Source of the DNA: Candidatus Cybelea palsarum
GTDB lineage: Bacteria > Vulcanimicrobiota > Vulcanimicrobiia > Vulcanimicrobiales > Vulcanimicrobiaceae
Reading direction: 5' to 3'
DNA length: 38,699 nucleotides
NCBI GenBank assembly: GCA_003166915.1
Contig: PMUK01000068.1
Coordinates: forward strand, 1 to 38,699
Shown here: in pieces, positions 8,618-16,435 of the stretch
How positions within the stretch are numbered: position 1 is the first letter of the stretch
How the letters are laid out: every line of letters begins with the position of its first letter
Made by a program: the position numbers and the translations under genes
Notes under the pieces: generated by a model
Told to the model about the DNA's origin: nothing
Database searches by the model: none
Seen by the model: the letters and a program-made list of their open reading frames with translations, nothing else

Positions 8618-9040
8618 CTAACAGAGCACGTTTTGCATCGCGACTTGGACGTTGGGATCTGGCTGCGCGGCCGCTGGGAGAGCGTAGACGGTTCGCACGG
8701 CCAGAGCGTCGTGCACGGCGAACCCTTCCCGCAATGTCTTGCCCCCAGGTAACGAAACCGTCGCGACTCCAGCCGCACCCGGACAGGGCGCAAAGGGCTG
8801 GCTGCTGCGCAGCTTCGCACCGCGGTTATGCAGCAGCACGTCGATCGCGACCGCCGATGCCAGGTCTTGCAGCATTCCCGGGAAGCGCTTTCGGCTATAC
8901 GAGTACTCTTGGCGAGCGGCACCTCGTCCTTGCGACCATGCATCGCTCGATCCAGGAATCGGCGTCCACCCCTGGGGCGCCGGCGAGGCACCGCTGCAGG
9001 CCGTCAGAACGAGTGCAATGAGAGCGATTCGCGTGTTCAC
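8618..9040 (-). CDS. Small hypothetical lipoprotein
   Basis: This 140-residue protein is of unknown function. It starts with GTG and a short signal peptide ending in the lipobox Leu-Thr-Ala-Cys (Cys15), so it should be lipidated and exported. The mature part is Ala/Pro/Ser-rich, holds two further Cys residues (one near 84, one the last residue) and has no recognised domain. It is the first minus-strand gene of the gmk-rpoZ-glmS block, 45 bp before gmk. It is divergent from the RqcH-like gene, with only 15 bp between the two start codons, so each gene's promoter must lie in the other's coding sequence. The lipobox argues it is real. Confidence 0.6.
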   Translation of the reverse strand: MNTRIALIALVLTACSGASPAPQGWTPIPGSSDAWSQGRGAARQEYSYSRKRFPGMLQDLASAVAIDVLLHNRGAKLRSSQPFAPCPGAAGVATVSLPGGKTLREGFAVHDALAVRTVYALPAAAQPDPNVQVAMQNVLC

Positions 9041-9043
9041 GCT

Positions 9044-9049
9044 GAGGAA
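9044..9049 (+). promoter_or_regulatory. Shine-Dalgarno of the RqcH-like gene
   Basis: GAGGAA lies 6 nt before the ATG at 9056 (a TTG immediately precedes that ATG). It rules out the much longer in-frame extension upstream, which runs antisense through the lipoprotein gene. Confidence 0.6.
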
Positions 9050-9055
9050 CGTTTG

Positions 9056-10432
9056 ATGCTTACCGATTGGGTCCTCATCGCGCGTCTGGCGCGCGAGCTC
9101 GAGGAGCGGCTGCGCGGCCGGCGAGTTGAAGACGCCGGACTGCTGCCCGATGGGCGAGCGGCGCTGGTCCTTCGTCGCGGCGGCGAGCGCTGCGTCTTGG
9201 CGATCGATCTCTTCTCCTCGCCCCCGCTCGTAACGCTCGAAGATGGCGAGCTAGGCATCCTCGAAGAGCCGGGGTTTGCCCGAACGCTCGCGCGTTCGTT
9301 GAAAGGAATGACGCTCACGGGTGTTGCATCGCGGCGTTCCGATCGGCTTCTGCGGTTCCGGTTTTCGGCGCGCTCGCGCTTTGGAGTCGGCGAAGAGCTC
9401 GACCTTTATGTGGAGCTCGTTCCGCGTTTCGGAAATATCGTCTTAGTCAAGGGCGAGAGCGTCGTTGCCGCTCGCAAAGAGTTTTCGCCCGCAGAGAATC
9501 CGCGCCGCGCGACTGCGCCGGGTTTACCGTACGTCTTGCCGCCGTTGCCCGCGCAGCCGCGTACGATCGAGGTGCCCCCCGAAGGTTCCGTGCTGGACCT
9601 CTTTGCCGGCGCGCGGGCCGAACAGACGCGCCACGCGGAGAAGGCGCGGGACCTTCGGCGCCGCGATGCGTTATTGCGTCGCTTGAGCGATCGCGAGCGC
9701 AAGCTGCGCGACGAGCTACAAGCGCTTTCCAATAAGCGGGCCGCAGCGCAACGGCGCGAGGATCTGCGCGCGCAAGGCGAGAGCATTTTCGCAACCTTTT
9801 ACATGCTAGCAGATGACGAGCGCGAAGCCGCGAAAGACCGCGCCGCCTCGCTCTTTACCGAATACAAGAAGCTCGGCAGCAGTCTCCCGCATATCGCCGA
9901 TCGCGAACGCACCGTCCTTGGCGCACTGCAAATTGTCGACACGCTGCAATGGGAAGCGCAACGGGCCGGCAGCGAAGATATCGAGGACGTCGAAACGGCG
10001 GTCGACGAGCTGCAACGCCGGCGCGCTGCGACTCGTCCGGCGACGCGCAAGCGAAAACGGCGTCTGCTCGAGCTGCGTACGCCTCGCGGCTCGCGCATCG
10101 TCGTCGGGCGGTCGCCGGTGGAGAATGCGGAGCTGACGTTTCACGTCGCGCGGCCCGACGATTTATGGTTTCACGCGCAAGGGGTTCCGGGCGCGCACGT
10201 AATTCTGTCGCGCGACGATCGAGGGCGAGTCCCCGACGAAGACTTGCAGGCTGCGGCATCCCTTGCCGCTTTTTATTCGAAGGCGCAGGCGGCCGCGTCG
10301 GCCGCCGTAGACTATACGCTGCGCAAGCACGTGCGTAAACAACGTGGCGCTCCGCCCGGGCTCGTTTGGTATACCCACGCAAAGACGATTGTTACGCAAC
10401 CGCAGTCCGTTGAGTGCCTCGATCGCGCTTAG
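9056..10432 (+). CDS. rqcH: NFACT-family ribosome quality control protein (RqcH-like), shortened
   Basis: Family members bind split 60S/50S subunits with stalled nascent chains and add Ala tails (RqcH) or C-terminal Ala/Thr tails (Rqc2/NEMF). In this 458-residue protein the NFACT-N domain spans about 1-165 and includes the conserved Asp-Arg pair at 96-97 (SDRLLRF) needed for tRNA-dependent tailing. A charged coiled-coil follows (about 185-330, with a break near 245-280), then a basic stretch (RKRKRR) and the NFACT-R domain (about 335-440) with ENAELTFHVARPDDLWFHA and GAHVIL. Canonical RqcH is near 570 residues; here the linker after NFACT-N runs almost directly into the coiled coil, so the helix-hairpin-helix segment seems missing. 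Previously annotated homologues are sometimes called fibronectin-binding protein. ATG at 9056 chosen from the GAGGAA site. Confidence 0.88.
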   Translation: MLTDWVLIARLARELEERLRGRRVEDAGLLPDGRAALVLRRGGERCVLAIDLFSSPPLVTLEDGELGILEEPGFARTLARSLKGMTLTGVASRRSDRLLRFRFSARSRFGVGEELDLYVELVPRFGNIVLVKGESVVAARKEFSPAENPRRATAPGLPYVLPPLPAQPRTIEVPPEGSVLDLFAGARAEQTRHAEKARDLRRRDALLRRLSDRERKLRDELQALSNKRAAAQRREDLRAQGESIFATFYMLADDEREAAKDRAASLFTEYKKLGSSLPHIADRERTVLGALQIVDTLQWEAQRAGSEDIEDVETAVDELQRRRAATRPATRKRKRRLLELRTPRGSRIVVGRSPVENAELTFHVARPDDLWFHAQGVPGAHVILSRDDRGRVPDEDLQAAASLAAFYSKAQAAASAAVDYTLRKHVRKQRGAPPGLVWYTHAKTIVTQPQSVECLDRA

Positions 10433-10483
10433 AAGGACACCGCCGCACGACGAGCAACCTGGGCTCCATCGCACCACGAATCC

Positions 10484-10490
10484 GAGGAGG
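10484..10490 (+). promoter_or_regulatory. Strong Shine-Dalgarno before the 38-codon membrane ORF
   Basis: GAGGAGG ends 5 nt before TTG at 10496. This near-consensus site has no other start codon at a suitable distance, and is the main evidence that the following micro-ORF is translated. Confidence 0.65.
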
Positions 10491-10495
10491 GTACG

Positions 10496-10612
10496 TTGAA
10501 AAATCCATTGGACTCGCTCTGGGGCACCATCATCAGCGGTTTCGTCTTGACCGCGATTCTCTGGTCAATCGCCAGAGCGATCGTTTCTCACGCGATTGGA
10601 GCCGGGGCATGA
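10496..10612 (+). CDS. Single-pass membrane micro-protein (38 aa) coupled to PuuD-like gene
   Basis: This is a 38-codon frame from TTG to TGA. It is preceded 5 nt upstream by a near-perfect GAGGAGG and overlaps the next gene's ATG as ATGA. The peptide has a short polar start (KNPLDSLWG), then one hydrophobic helix (about 10-34, TIISGFVLTAILWSIARAIV) with an Arg near its end, and no Cys. This layout resembles the tiny subunits that accompany membrane oxidoreductases, such as CydX or CcoQ. I infer a small partner of the following four-helix membrane protein. No homologue is recognised. It could instead be a leader peptide setting translation of the downstream gene. Confidence 0.55.
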   Translation: MKNPLDSLWGTIISGFVLTAILWSIARAIVSHAIGAGA

Positions 10613-11130
10613 GCAGCTCGAACGATTGGATATTTCGCTGGATTCACATCATGGCCGGCATCATGTGGATCGGTCTGCTCTACTTCTTCAACTTCGTCAA
10701 CGCCGCGGCGGTCAAAGAAGCGACTGCGGCCGGCGAAGCGGGACCGATCACAAAATACATTATGCCGCGGGCGCTTCTCTACTTCCGCTGGGGAGCCGTC
10801 GTCACGTGGATCTTCGGCGCGGCGTTGCTGGCGAACTTTCCCGGGCCGGCTGGAATGAACGGGTTTGTGGCCGCGTTCACCTTCCAGGGTGTGATGGCCC
10901 CAATCGGATTTGGAGCGTGGCTCGGCACGATCATGCTGCTCAACGTCTGGGGCGTGATCTGGCCAAGTCAAAAGAAGCTCTTGGGTATCGTTGCGGCCAC
11001 CGATGAGGAAAAGGCCAAAGCTCGACGCCTCGCGTTCCTCGCCTCGCGCGCGAACACGATGCTTTCGATTCCGATGCTCTTCTTTATGGCAACGGGGCCA
11101 TCATCGATGTCACAAGGAATCTATCACTAG
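10609..11130 (+). CDS. PuuD-like (urate oxidase N-terminal) membrane protein
   Basis: This 173-residue membrane protein has about four hydrophobic helices (about 9-30, 57-77, 87-112, 150-165). The start WIFRWIHIMAGIMWIGLLYF matches the N-terminal membrane domain of PuuD-type urate hydroxylases, where a His in the first helix lies on the motif. Full PuuD has further helices and a C-terminal cytochrome c; this protein stops early and contains no Cys, so it has no heme-attachment CxxCH. Many genomes carry such short relatives of unknown activity. It is therefore better seen as a heme/quinone-associated membrane protein than as a proven urate oxidase. The ATG overlaps the stop of the 38-aa ORF by 4 bp. 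Confidence 0.7.
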   Translation: MSSSNDWIFRWIHIMAGIMWIGLLYFFNFVNAAAVKEATAAGEAGPITKYIMPRALLYFRWGAVVTWIFGAALLANFPGPAGMNGFVAAFTFQGVMAPIGFGAWLGTIMLLNVWGVIWPSQKKLLGIVAATDEEKAKARRLAFLASRANTMLSIPMLFFMATGPSSMSQGIYH

Positions 11131-11153
11131 CTGTCCGATTTCCATCATAAGCA

Positions 11154-12143
11154 CTACCATGTAAGTATGATCTTGCCGATGTGTGCGCTGGCTTCCAATC
11201 GAGCGTGCGCGTCGGCAGCCCGTTCGAAGGGATAGACCGAGTCGATCACCGGAACGATTCGATCGCGTTTGGGCAGCAGCGGCCAAATGCGTTCCTCCAG
11301 TTCGCGCGCGATCGCCGCCTTCTCTTCTGAGGTGCGAGAACGCAGGCTCGATGCGAAAATCGCCGCCCGTCGCGTAAAAAGCTGGCCGAAATCGAGCTCG
11401 ACGCGCCGGCCACGCGGCATGGCCACGCAGGTAATTCTGCCGTCCAATGCTAGGCACTCCAGATCGCGCGCGATATAATCGCCGCCAACGATGTCGAGCA
11501 CGACGTTGACTCCGCGACCCAGCGTGAGGCGCTCGATTTCCGCGACGAAATCACTGGTGCGATAGTTAATCGCGGCCGTGGCTCCTAACCGCTCGCACGC
11601 CTCGCATTTCTCCGCGCTGCCGGCAGTTGCAAACGCACTCGCGCCTAGCGCCGTCGCGAACATGATCGCCGTCGTACCGATTCCGCTAGCACCGCCGTGC
11701 ACCAGAACCGATTCGCCGTTCCGCAACCTCGCGCGCGTGAAGAGATTGTCGTACACGGTGAACGCGTTCTCCGGAAGGGACGCGGCCTCGATCGTGCTCC
11801 ACCGCTCCGGGACCGCAAGCACCTGGCCTTGAGGCACGGCGACATACTGCGCATAGCCGCCACCGTTGGTCAGCGCGCAGACGAGGTCGCCGGGTCGCCA
11901 GCGCGTGACTCGCTCACCGACCGCCGCGACCGTTCCCGCAACTTCGAGTCCAAGGATCGTTGACGCGCCGGGTGGTGGGGGATAGTTTCCTTGCCGCTGC
12001 ACCACGTCGGCGTGGGTAACGCCGGCCGCTTCGACGGCAATCAGCACATCGTCGGGGCCCGGCTCGGGCGCCGGAGTCTGCGCAATCTTTAGCACCTCCG
12101 GCCCGCCGGGAGCATCGAAGCCAACGTATCGCATCATTTTCAT
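11154..12143 (-). CDS. NADPH:quinone oxidoreductase, zinc-independent MDR family
   Basis: This is a medium-chain dehydrogenase/reductase of the quinone oxidoreductase (QOR/PIG3) group that reduces quinones or enones with NADPH. In 329 residues, the GroES-like domain (about 1-120) has EVLIAVEAAGVTHADV-like and LGLEVAGTV-AVG motifs but lacks the Cys/His zinc ligands of alcohol dehydrogenases. The Rossmann domain has the nucleotide loop VLVHGGASGIGT (about 140-151). The protein closes with the family block ERAADAHARLEAS-HIGKI. I chose the ATG at 12143 because GAGAGG lies 6 nt upstream; an in-frame ATG at 12173 would overlap queA by 11 bp. It is the last gene of the long minus-strand run and converges with the PuuD-like gene over 23 bp. 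Confidence 0.88.
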   Translation of the reverse strand: MKMMRYVGFDAPGGPEVLKIAQTPAPEPGPDDVLIAVEAAGVTHADVVQRQGNYPPPPGASTILGLEVAGTVAAVGERVTRWRPGDLVCALTNGGGYAQYVAVPQGQVLAVPERWSTIEAASLPENAFTVYDNLFTRARLRNGESVLVHGGASGIGTTAIMFATALGASAFATAGSAEKCEACERLGATAAINYRTSDFVAEIERLTLGRGVNVVLDIVGGDYIARDLECLALDGRITCVAMPRGRRVELDFGQLFTRRAAIFASSLRSRTSEEKAAIARELEERIWPLLPKRDRIVPVIDSVYPFERAADAHARLEASAHIGKIILTW

Positions 12144-12162
12144 AACCTGCCTCTCTGGGGCG

Positions 12163-13223
12163 CTACTTCCCATATCCGTGCGTTAGGAACATGGCATCCC
12201 CGAACGAGTAGAATCGGTATCCGCGCGCGATGGCTTCGCGATACGCCCCGAGGACGCGCTCGCGGCCGGCAAACGCGCTCACCAGCGCGAGCAAAGTCGA
12301 GCGCGGAAGGTGGAAGTTCGTAACCATCGCCTCAACGATCCCGAAGCGAAACCCCGGGCGAATAAAGATGTCCGTGACGTGATCCCCGGCTGTGATGCAA
12401 CCATGACGCTCGAAGTTGCCCTCGAGCGCGCGGACGACCGTCGTTCCTACCGCAACGATGCGGCGCCGTCCGGTGCGGGCTCGCTCGATGGCCTCGGCAG
12501 CACTTGCATCGATTGCGTACGCCTCGGCGTGCATGACGTGCTCGTCGAGCCGCTGCGCGGTTACCGGCCTAAACGTGCCGAGCCCTACCTCTAGCGTGAG
12601 ACGCACGATCTCGATGCCGGCCTGCTCGATCTCGATCAGCAGTTCGGGCGTAAAGTGCAGCGACGCCGTCGGCGCGGCAACGCTGCCGGGAACGCGCGCA
12701 AAGACCGTCTGGTATCGTTGCGCAGCCGCGGCCGTCTCGTTGCGAATATAGGGCGGCAGCGGCATCTTGCCGGCGCGCTCCAGAAACACTTCCAACGACG
12801 CCGGCAGCGAGAGCGCGACCTCGCGCATGCCGTCGGGCAGCACCTTCGTTACCGTCGCTTCGCCGAACTCACCGAACCGGACCCGGTCCCCCTCGCGCAG
12901 GCGCCGCGCGGGGCGCGCCAGCGCGACCCAGGTCAACGCTTGGCTATCGTAGCGCTGGGAGCCGGCCGGATGCAGCAGGAGCAGCTCCACGCTCGCACTC
13001 CCACGCGTACGCTCGCCAAAAAGGCGCGCGGCGATAACGCGAGTTTCGTTGACAACCAGCACGTCATCGTTGCGAAGAAGCCTTGGAAGATCTCGAAAAA
13101 GAAGATGGCGCGCGCCGCTCTGATCGAGCACAAACAGCCGGCTTTCGTCGCGCCGGGGCGCCGGGTGCTGTGCGATCAGCTCTTTGGGCAGCTCGTAATC
13201 ATACGCCGCCGCGTACCGCTCAT
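12163..13223 (-). CDS. queA: S-adenosylmethionine:tRNA ribosyltransferase-isomerase, frameshift at 5' end
   Basis: QueA transfers and isomerises the ribosyl of SAM onto 7-aminomethyl-7-deazaguanine in tRNA, giving epoxyqueuosine. The body is clear: DVLVVNETRVIAARLFG, the PLPPYI block, PTASLHFTPELL, EVGLGTFRPV and TNFHLPRSTL. The first usable start in frame is GTG at 13131. However, the conserved N-terminus (YDYELPKELIAQHPAPRRDE) is encoded upstream in the same frame, back to a TAG at about 13265, and that stretch has no ATG, GTG or TTG. An ATG at 13223, overlapping the spoIID stop as ATGA, is exactly where a start is expected but is out of frame by one base. One extra base near 13217-13222 would restore a start reading Met-(Ser/Arg)-Arg-Tyr-Ala-Ala-Tyr-Asp-Tyr. 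The uninterrupted frame from a standard start is 12163-13131. Confidence 0.85.
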
Positions 13224-14218
13224 CGCTCGAGATCTTCGACGACCGTCCCTGGGAAGTAGTACGCTAAGATCGCCGGTGCGCTGGCTCCCGCGACCGCCAT
13301 GCCATGCGCACCCCATTGACACAGGCCGACGCCGTGGCCCAATCCGCCGCCGTCGATCGTCATCGCCGTTCCATCTTGCGAGCGTTGCAATCCCATGATG
13401 AGCAAGCTTCGCAGCGTACGCGCGCCAATCGCGCGGCGGAACGCACTGCCTCGCACGACCGTGCTGCCCGCGCTCGTCAGCAGTTCGAACGCGCGAGCGC
13501 GCCCGCTGGGGTCGCGCGCGGTGATTCGCAAATCGTCGAGCACGCCCAGACCGGCCAACGGTGCGGCAAACGATTGCGCGACCTGGTCGAGCGTAAGGGA
13601 CATGCTCCAGCGAAAGTGGGGAGAGTCGCTGCATGACGTGCAGACGACGCCTGCGAGGTACGGAATCGGGAGACTGCTCCAGGCATCCGAGGACGCCTCG
13701 GTGTGTCCGCCACAGCACGACGAATACGCAATCTGCGCAAACGCCGCGTTATAGCGAAGCACCCGTCCCGCCGTGGCGCTCACCGCTGCGGTCGCGTTCG
13801 GCGACTCGCCCTCGATGCCGCGATAGACCTGGTCTAACTCCGACGGCACCAAATCGTAGGCACGGCGTGGATCGCTGCGCTGCAAGACGTAGGTGCGCGC
13901 GCAGATCGACTGGGTCTCCAGCGCCGCCGGCGGCCAGTGCGGCGACATCTCCGCGGGAACGACGCTGGAGACGTATGCCTCAAGATCCACGAGATTTACG
14001 ATCTGGCCGTCGTCCAGGCGCGTGAAGCTTCCGCGGTAGAAGCGCCCCTGGAATGCAAATGTCCCATTTGCGGCCGGCGAGGCGTCGCCGGCTCCGAGCA
14101 AGACGCGCAATGCGGGCCGGTTCGAGCTCGTGGCGGGATCCGCATCGCTCTGTGCGCGCGCAGGCCGCGCGACGAGCAGCGGCGCCGCTGAAAGCATCAG
14201 AAAGGTGCTGCGCCGCAC
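13220..14218 (-). CDS. SpoIID/LytB-domain peptidoglycan lytic transglycosylase
   Basis: SpoIID-type enzymes cleave peptidoglycan glycan strands stripped of peptides. The 332-residue protein begins with a basic signal peptide (RRSTFLMLSAAPLL, cleavage near residue 22), so it is exported; a Tat route is possible but the motif is imperfect. The SpoIID domain covers about 60-325, with the catalytic-region Glu90 in VVPAEM, the CARTYVLQ helix, SSCCGGHTEA, a paired CTSC before SP-F-W, and the closing GHGVGLCQWGAHGMA. The Cys-rich pattern suggests metal binding as in Bacillus SpoIID. No sporulation genes are seen; homologues occur widely in non-sporulating cyanobacteria and other diderms, where a cell-wall remodelling role is likely. 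Its stop overlaps the expected queA ATG by 4 bp. Confidence 0.85.
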   Translation of the reverse strand: MRRSTFLMLSAAPLLVARPARAQSDADPATSSNRPALRVLLGAGDASPAANGTFAFQGRFYRGSFTRLDDGQIVNLVDLEAYVSSVVPAEMSPHWPPAALETQSICARTYVLQRSDPRRAYDLVPSELDQVYRGIEGESPNATAAVSATAGRVLRYNAAFAQIAYSSCCGGHTEASSDAWSSLPIPYLAGVVCTSCSDSPHFRWSMSLTLDQVAQSFAAPLAGLGVLDDLRITARDPSGRARAFELLTSAGSTVVRGSAFRRAIGARTLRSLLIMGLQRSQDGTAMTIDGGGLGHGVGLCQWGAHGMAVAGASAPAILAYYFPGTVVEDLER

Positions 14219-14221
14219 GAG

Positions 14222-15301
14222 CTAGAGCAGGCGCTCTTGTGCGAGCGGGGCGCCGGCGAGGCCGAGGTGATGGTAGGCATGAGCCGTCGCGCGTCGCCCG
14301 CTTGCCGTTCGTGTGATGAAACCGGCCTTGAGCAGATACGGCTCGACAACGTCCTCGAGCGTTTCCGCGTCTTCCGTGAGTGAGGCGGCGATCGCGGCAA
14401 TGCCGGCGGGCCCGCCGCCGTACTGCTTCACGAGCGTTTGAAGAAACGCGCGATCGAGCCGGTCAAGACCCACTTCGTCGACGCCCTCGCGCCTCAACGC
14501 GTCGTCGGCAACTTCTGCCGTGATGCGGCCATTTGCGCGCACTTCGGCAAAGTCGCGGACGCGTCGCAACAAGCGGTTCGCGACCCGTGGGGTTCCGCGG
14601 CTACGAGCCGCAATCATTGTGGTCGCGTCGCCGTCGATCGGCACGCCCAAGACCCCGGCGGAACGCACGATGATGCGCTCGAGCTCCGCGTCGGCATAGT
14701 AATCGAGATGGTGCACGATGCCGAAGCGTTCTCGCAATGGCGCGGTCAGCATGCCCGCGCGCGTCGTCGCCCCGACAAGCGTGAAACGCTTGAGCGGAAG
14801 CTTCAACGTCTTGGCATACGCGCCCCGATCGACGATGAAGTCGATCTGAAAGTCCTCCATCGCTGGATAGAGAAACTCTTCGACGACGCGCCCCAAACGA
14901 TGCACTTCATCGACGAAAAAAACGTCGCCGTGTTCGAGCGAGGTCAGGATGCCGACGAGATCCTTCGGTTTGTCGAGGGTCGGGCCGCTGGTTGGCCTAA
15001 AGTTCGCGTCGAGTTCCCGAGCGATCAGTCCGGCCAGCGTCGTTTTGCCCAGGCCGGGCGGCCCGTAAAACAGCACGTGTTCGAGCGGTTCGTCGCGCCG
15101 CTTTGCGGCGTCGATCGCGATGCGTAGATTTTCGACGACGCGTTCTTGCCCGACGTAATCTTCGAACGAACGTGGGCGCAGGCTCGCACCAAATACTTCG
15201 TCTTCCAGCGTGTCCGTTGGATCGACCACGCGTTCCAGCGCCGGTTCGGGCGAAACGTCCGCAGGGCCCAACAGCCGCTTGCGCGCCTTCGGTTCGCTCA
15301 T
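14222..15301 (-). CDS. ruvB: Holliday junction branch migration ATPase RuvB
   Basis: This AAA+ motor drives branch migration of Holliday junctions with RuvA. The 359 residues begin with a short family-variable N-terminus. The sequence then shows RPRSFEDYVGQ, Walker A GPPGLGKTTLA (about 80-90), Walker B FFVDEVHRL, the RuvA-contacting hairpin region after IDFIVDRG, sensor motif GATTRAG, and the C-terminal winged-helix domain ending FITRTASGRRAT. It overlaps ruvA by 4 bp and is followed 3 bp later by spoIID. Some lengthening at the N-terminus compared with the E. coli protein (336 aa) is normal in many phyla. Confidence 0.97.
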   Translation of the reverse strand: MSEPKARKRLLGPADVSPEPALERVVDPTDTLEDEVFGASLRPRSFEDYVGQERVVENLRIAIDAAKRRDEPLEHVLFYGPPGLGKTTLAGLIARELDANFRPTSGPTLDKPKDLVGILTSLEHGDVFFVDEVHRLGRVVEEFLYPAMEDFQIDFIVDRGAYAKTLKLPLKRFTLVGATTRAGMLTAPLRERFGIVHHLDYYADAELERIIVRSAGVLGVPIDGDATTMIAARSRGTPRVANRLLRRVRDFAEVRANGRITAEVADDALRREGVDEVGLDRLDRAFLQTLVKQYGGGPAGIAAIAASLTEDAETLEDVVEPYLLKAGFITRTASGRRATAHAYHHLGLAGAPLAQERLL

Positions 15302-15924
15302 GGTGGGTGCTTCGCCGACTTGGAGCGGTATATCTCCGCCAAGAGCTGCTCCGCTTGATCGAGCTGCGGCTCGCGTTCCATCGTCTGGCGGATCATCGCT
15401 TCGCCCTCGCTGCGCTTGTAGCCGAGCTGAATCAGAACGGCGAGCGCTTCATCCGCGAAGTCCGGAATGGAGGCTGTCGCGGGGAGCGGGGCATCTTGAA
15501 TGAGCAAGAACTTCGCCACCTTCCCTTGCAGCTTTGCGACGATATCGCGCGCCTTTTGCTGTCCGATGCCGGGAAGTTTCTTCAGCAGTTCGTGGTCGCC
15601 CCGATCGATTGCCGCGGCGATCGTCGACATCGGCAACGAAAATGCCCGCGACGCCGAGCGCGGCCCGATCGACGCAACGGTCAGCAAGGCTTCAAAAAAC
15701 TGGCGTTCGATGGCATTGGTGAATCCGTAATACGTGAACCGGCCGCTCTTGCCATCGAGATTGACGACGGCGTAAATTTCGAGGATCACTCGCTCGCCGG
15801 GCTTGGTCGGAACCTTTTCGGCAATGCAGGGCGGGAGCACAATCTCGTATCCCAGTCCCCCGGCTTCGACGATCGCGGCGTCGCCGCTGCGCTCGATCAG
15901 CGCGCCCGAGATTCTAGCGAACAC
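15298..15924 (-). CDS. ruvA: Holliday junction branch migration protein RuvA
   Basis: RuvA forms the tetramer that binds the four-way junction and recruits RuvB. In 208 residues, the N-terminal OB fold (MFARISGALIERSGDAAIVEAGGLGYEI) is followed by two helix-hairpin-helix units (LLTVASIGPRSASR and LLKKLPGIGQQKARDIVAKL, about 80-130). The C-terminal three-helix domain III that contacts RuvB includes ALAVLIQLGYKRSEGEAMIRQ. The start overlaps the end of ruvC by 11 bp and the stop overlaps ruvB by 4 bp, giving the order ruvC-ruvA-ruvB. Confidence 0.95.
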   Translation of the reverse strand: MFARISGALIERSGDAAIVEAGGLGYEIVLPPCIAEKVPTKPGERVILEIYAVVNLDGKSGRFTYYGFTNAIERQFFEALLTVASIGPRSASRAFSLPMSTIAAAIDRGDHELLKKLPGIGQQKARDIVAKLQGKVAKFLLIQDAPLPATASIPDFADEALAVLIQLGYKRSEGEAMIRQTMEREPQLDQAEQLLAEIYRSKSAKHPP

Positions 15925-16429
15925 GAGCCGGCTCGATGCGACTCTCGATGACGTTCAAAAACGCGAGCGCCAGGGCCAGAGCGTCGGAGACATCGTGCGG
16001 TTCGGGTGCATGCCGCAGACGAAGCAAACGCGTTACCATCGCATTGATCTGCTCTTTTCGAGCGCTTCCCGAACCCACGAGCGCCCGCTTCACTCGCGCG
16101 TGTCCGAGCGTGTGCACGGCAACCCCCGCTTGCGCGCCGGCCAAACAGAGCACCCCTCGCGCGTGCCCCATCAAGAGCGCGGCACGCGGATTCTTGTAGC
16201 TGCTGTAGAGTTCTTCGATCACGATCGAGGCCGGCTCGACCTGCGAAATAACTTCCGTGATTCCAGCGTGAAGCTCGTTTAACCGCTCCTCGAGAGTTCC
16301 GCGGATGCTTGGCATGACGACGCCCGCCTCGATCAGATGGACCGTGCCGTTTCGCCGCTCGATCGCGCCGTAGCCGGTGATGCGCAAAGCCGGGTCGATG
16401 CCGAGGATTCGCAACGAGCTACTGGGCAT
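15914..16429 (-). CDS. ruvC: Crossover junction endodeoxyribonuclease RuvC
   Basis: RuvC cuts Holliday junctions symmetrically. The 171-residue RNase H-fold nuclease has its metal ligands visible: the first Asp in LGIDPALRITGYG (about 9-21), the Glu in IVIEELY (about 69-75), and the last acidic pair in HDVSDALALALA (about 145-156). Length is normal. It starts 6 bp after the kinase stop codon and overlaps ruvA by 11 bp. Confidence 0.95.
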   Translation of the reverse strand: MPSSSLRILGIDPALRITGYGAIERRNGTVHLIEAGVVMPSIRGTLEERLNELHAGITEVISQVEPASIVIEELYSSYKNPRAALLMGHARGVLCLAGAQAGVAVHTLGHARVKRALVGSGSARKEQINAMVTRLLRLRHAPEPHDVSDALALALAFLNVIESRIEPARVR

Positions 16430-16435
16430 GTGAGC

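Noticed and set aside
8828-9055. Upstream in-frame extension of the RqcH-like gene
   Set aside because: It overlaps the divergent lipoprotein gene, has no Shine-Dalgarno, and the NFACT-N domain begins at the ATG at 9056.
10609-11130. A functional urate hydroxylase (PuuD)
   Set aside because: Only the N-terminal membrane part is present, without cytochrome c or other purine-catabolism genes nearby.
13220-14218. SpoIID as evidence for endospore formation
   Set aside because: SpoIID-domain proteins are common in non-sporulating bacteria and no other sporulation gene is present.
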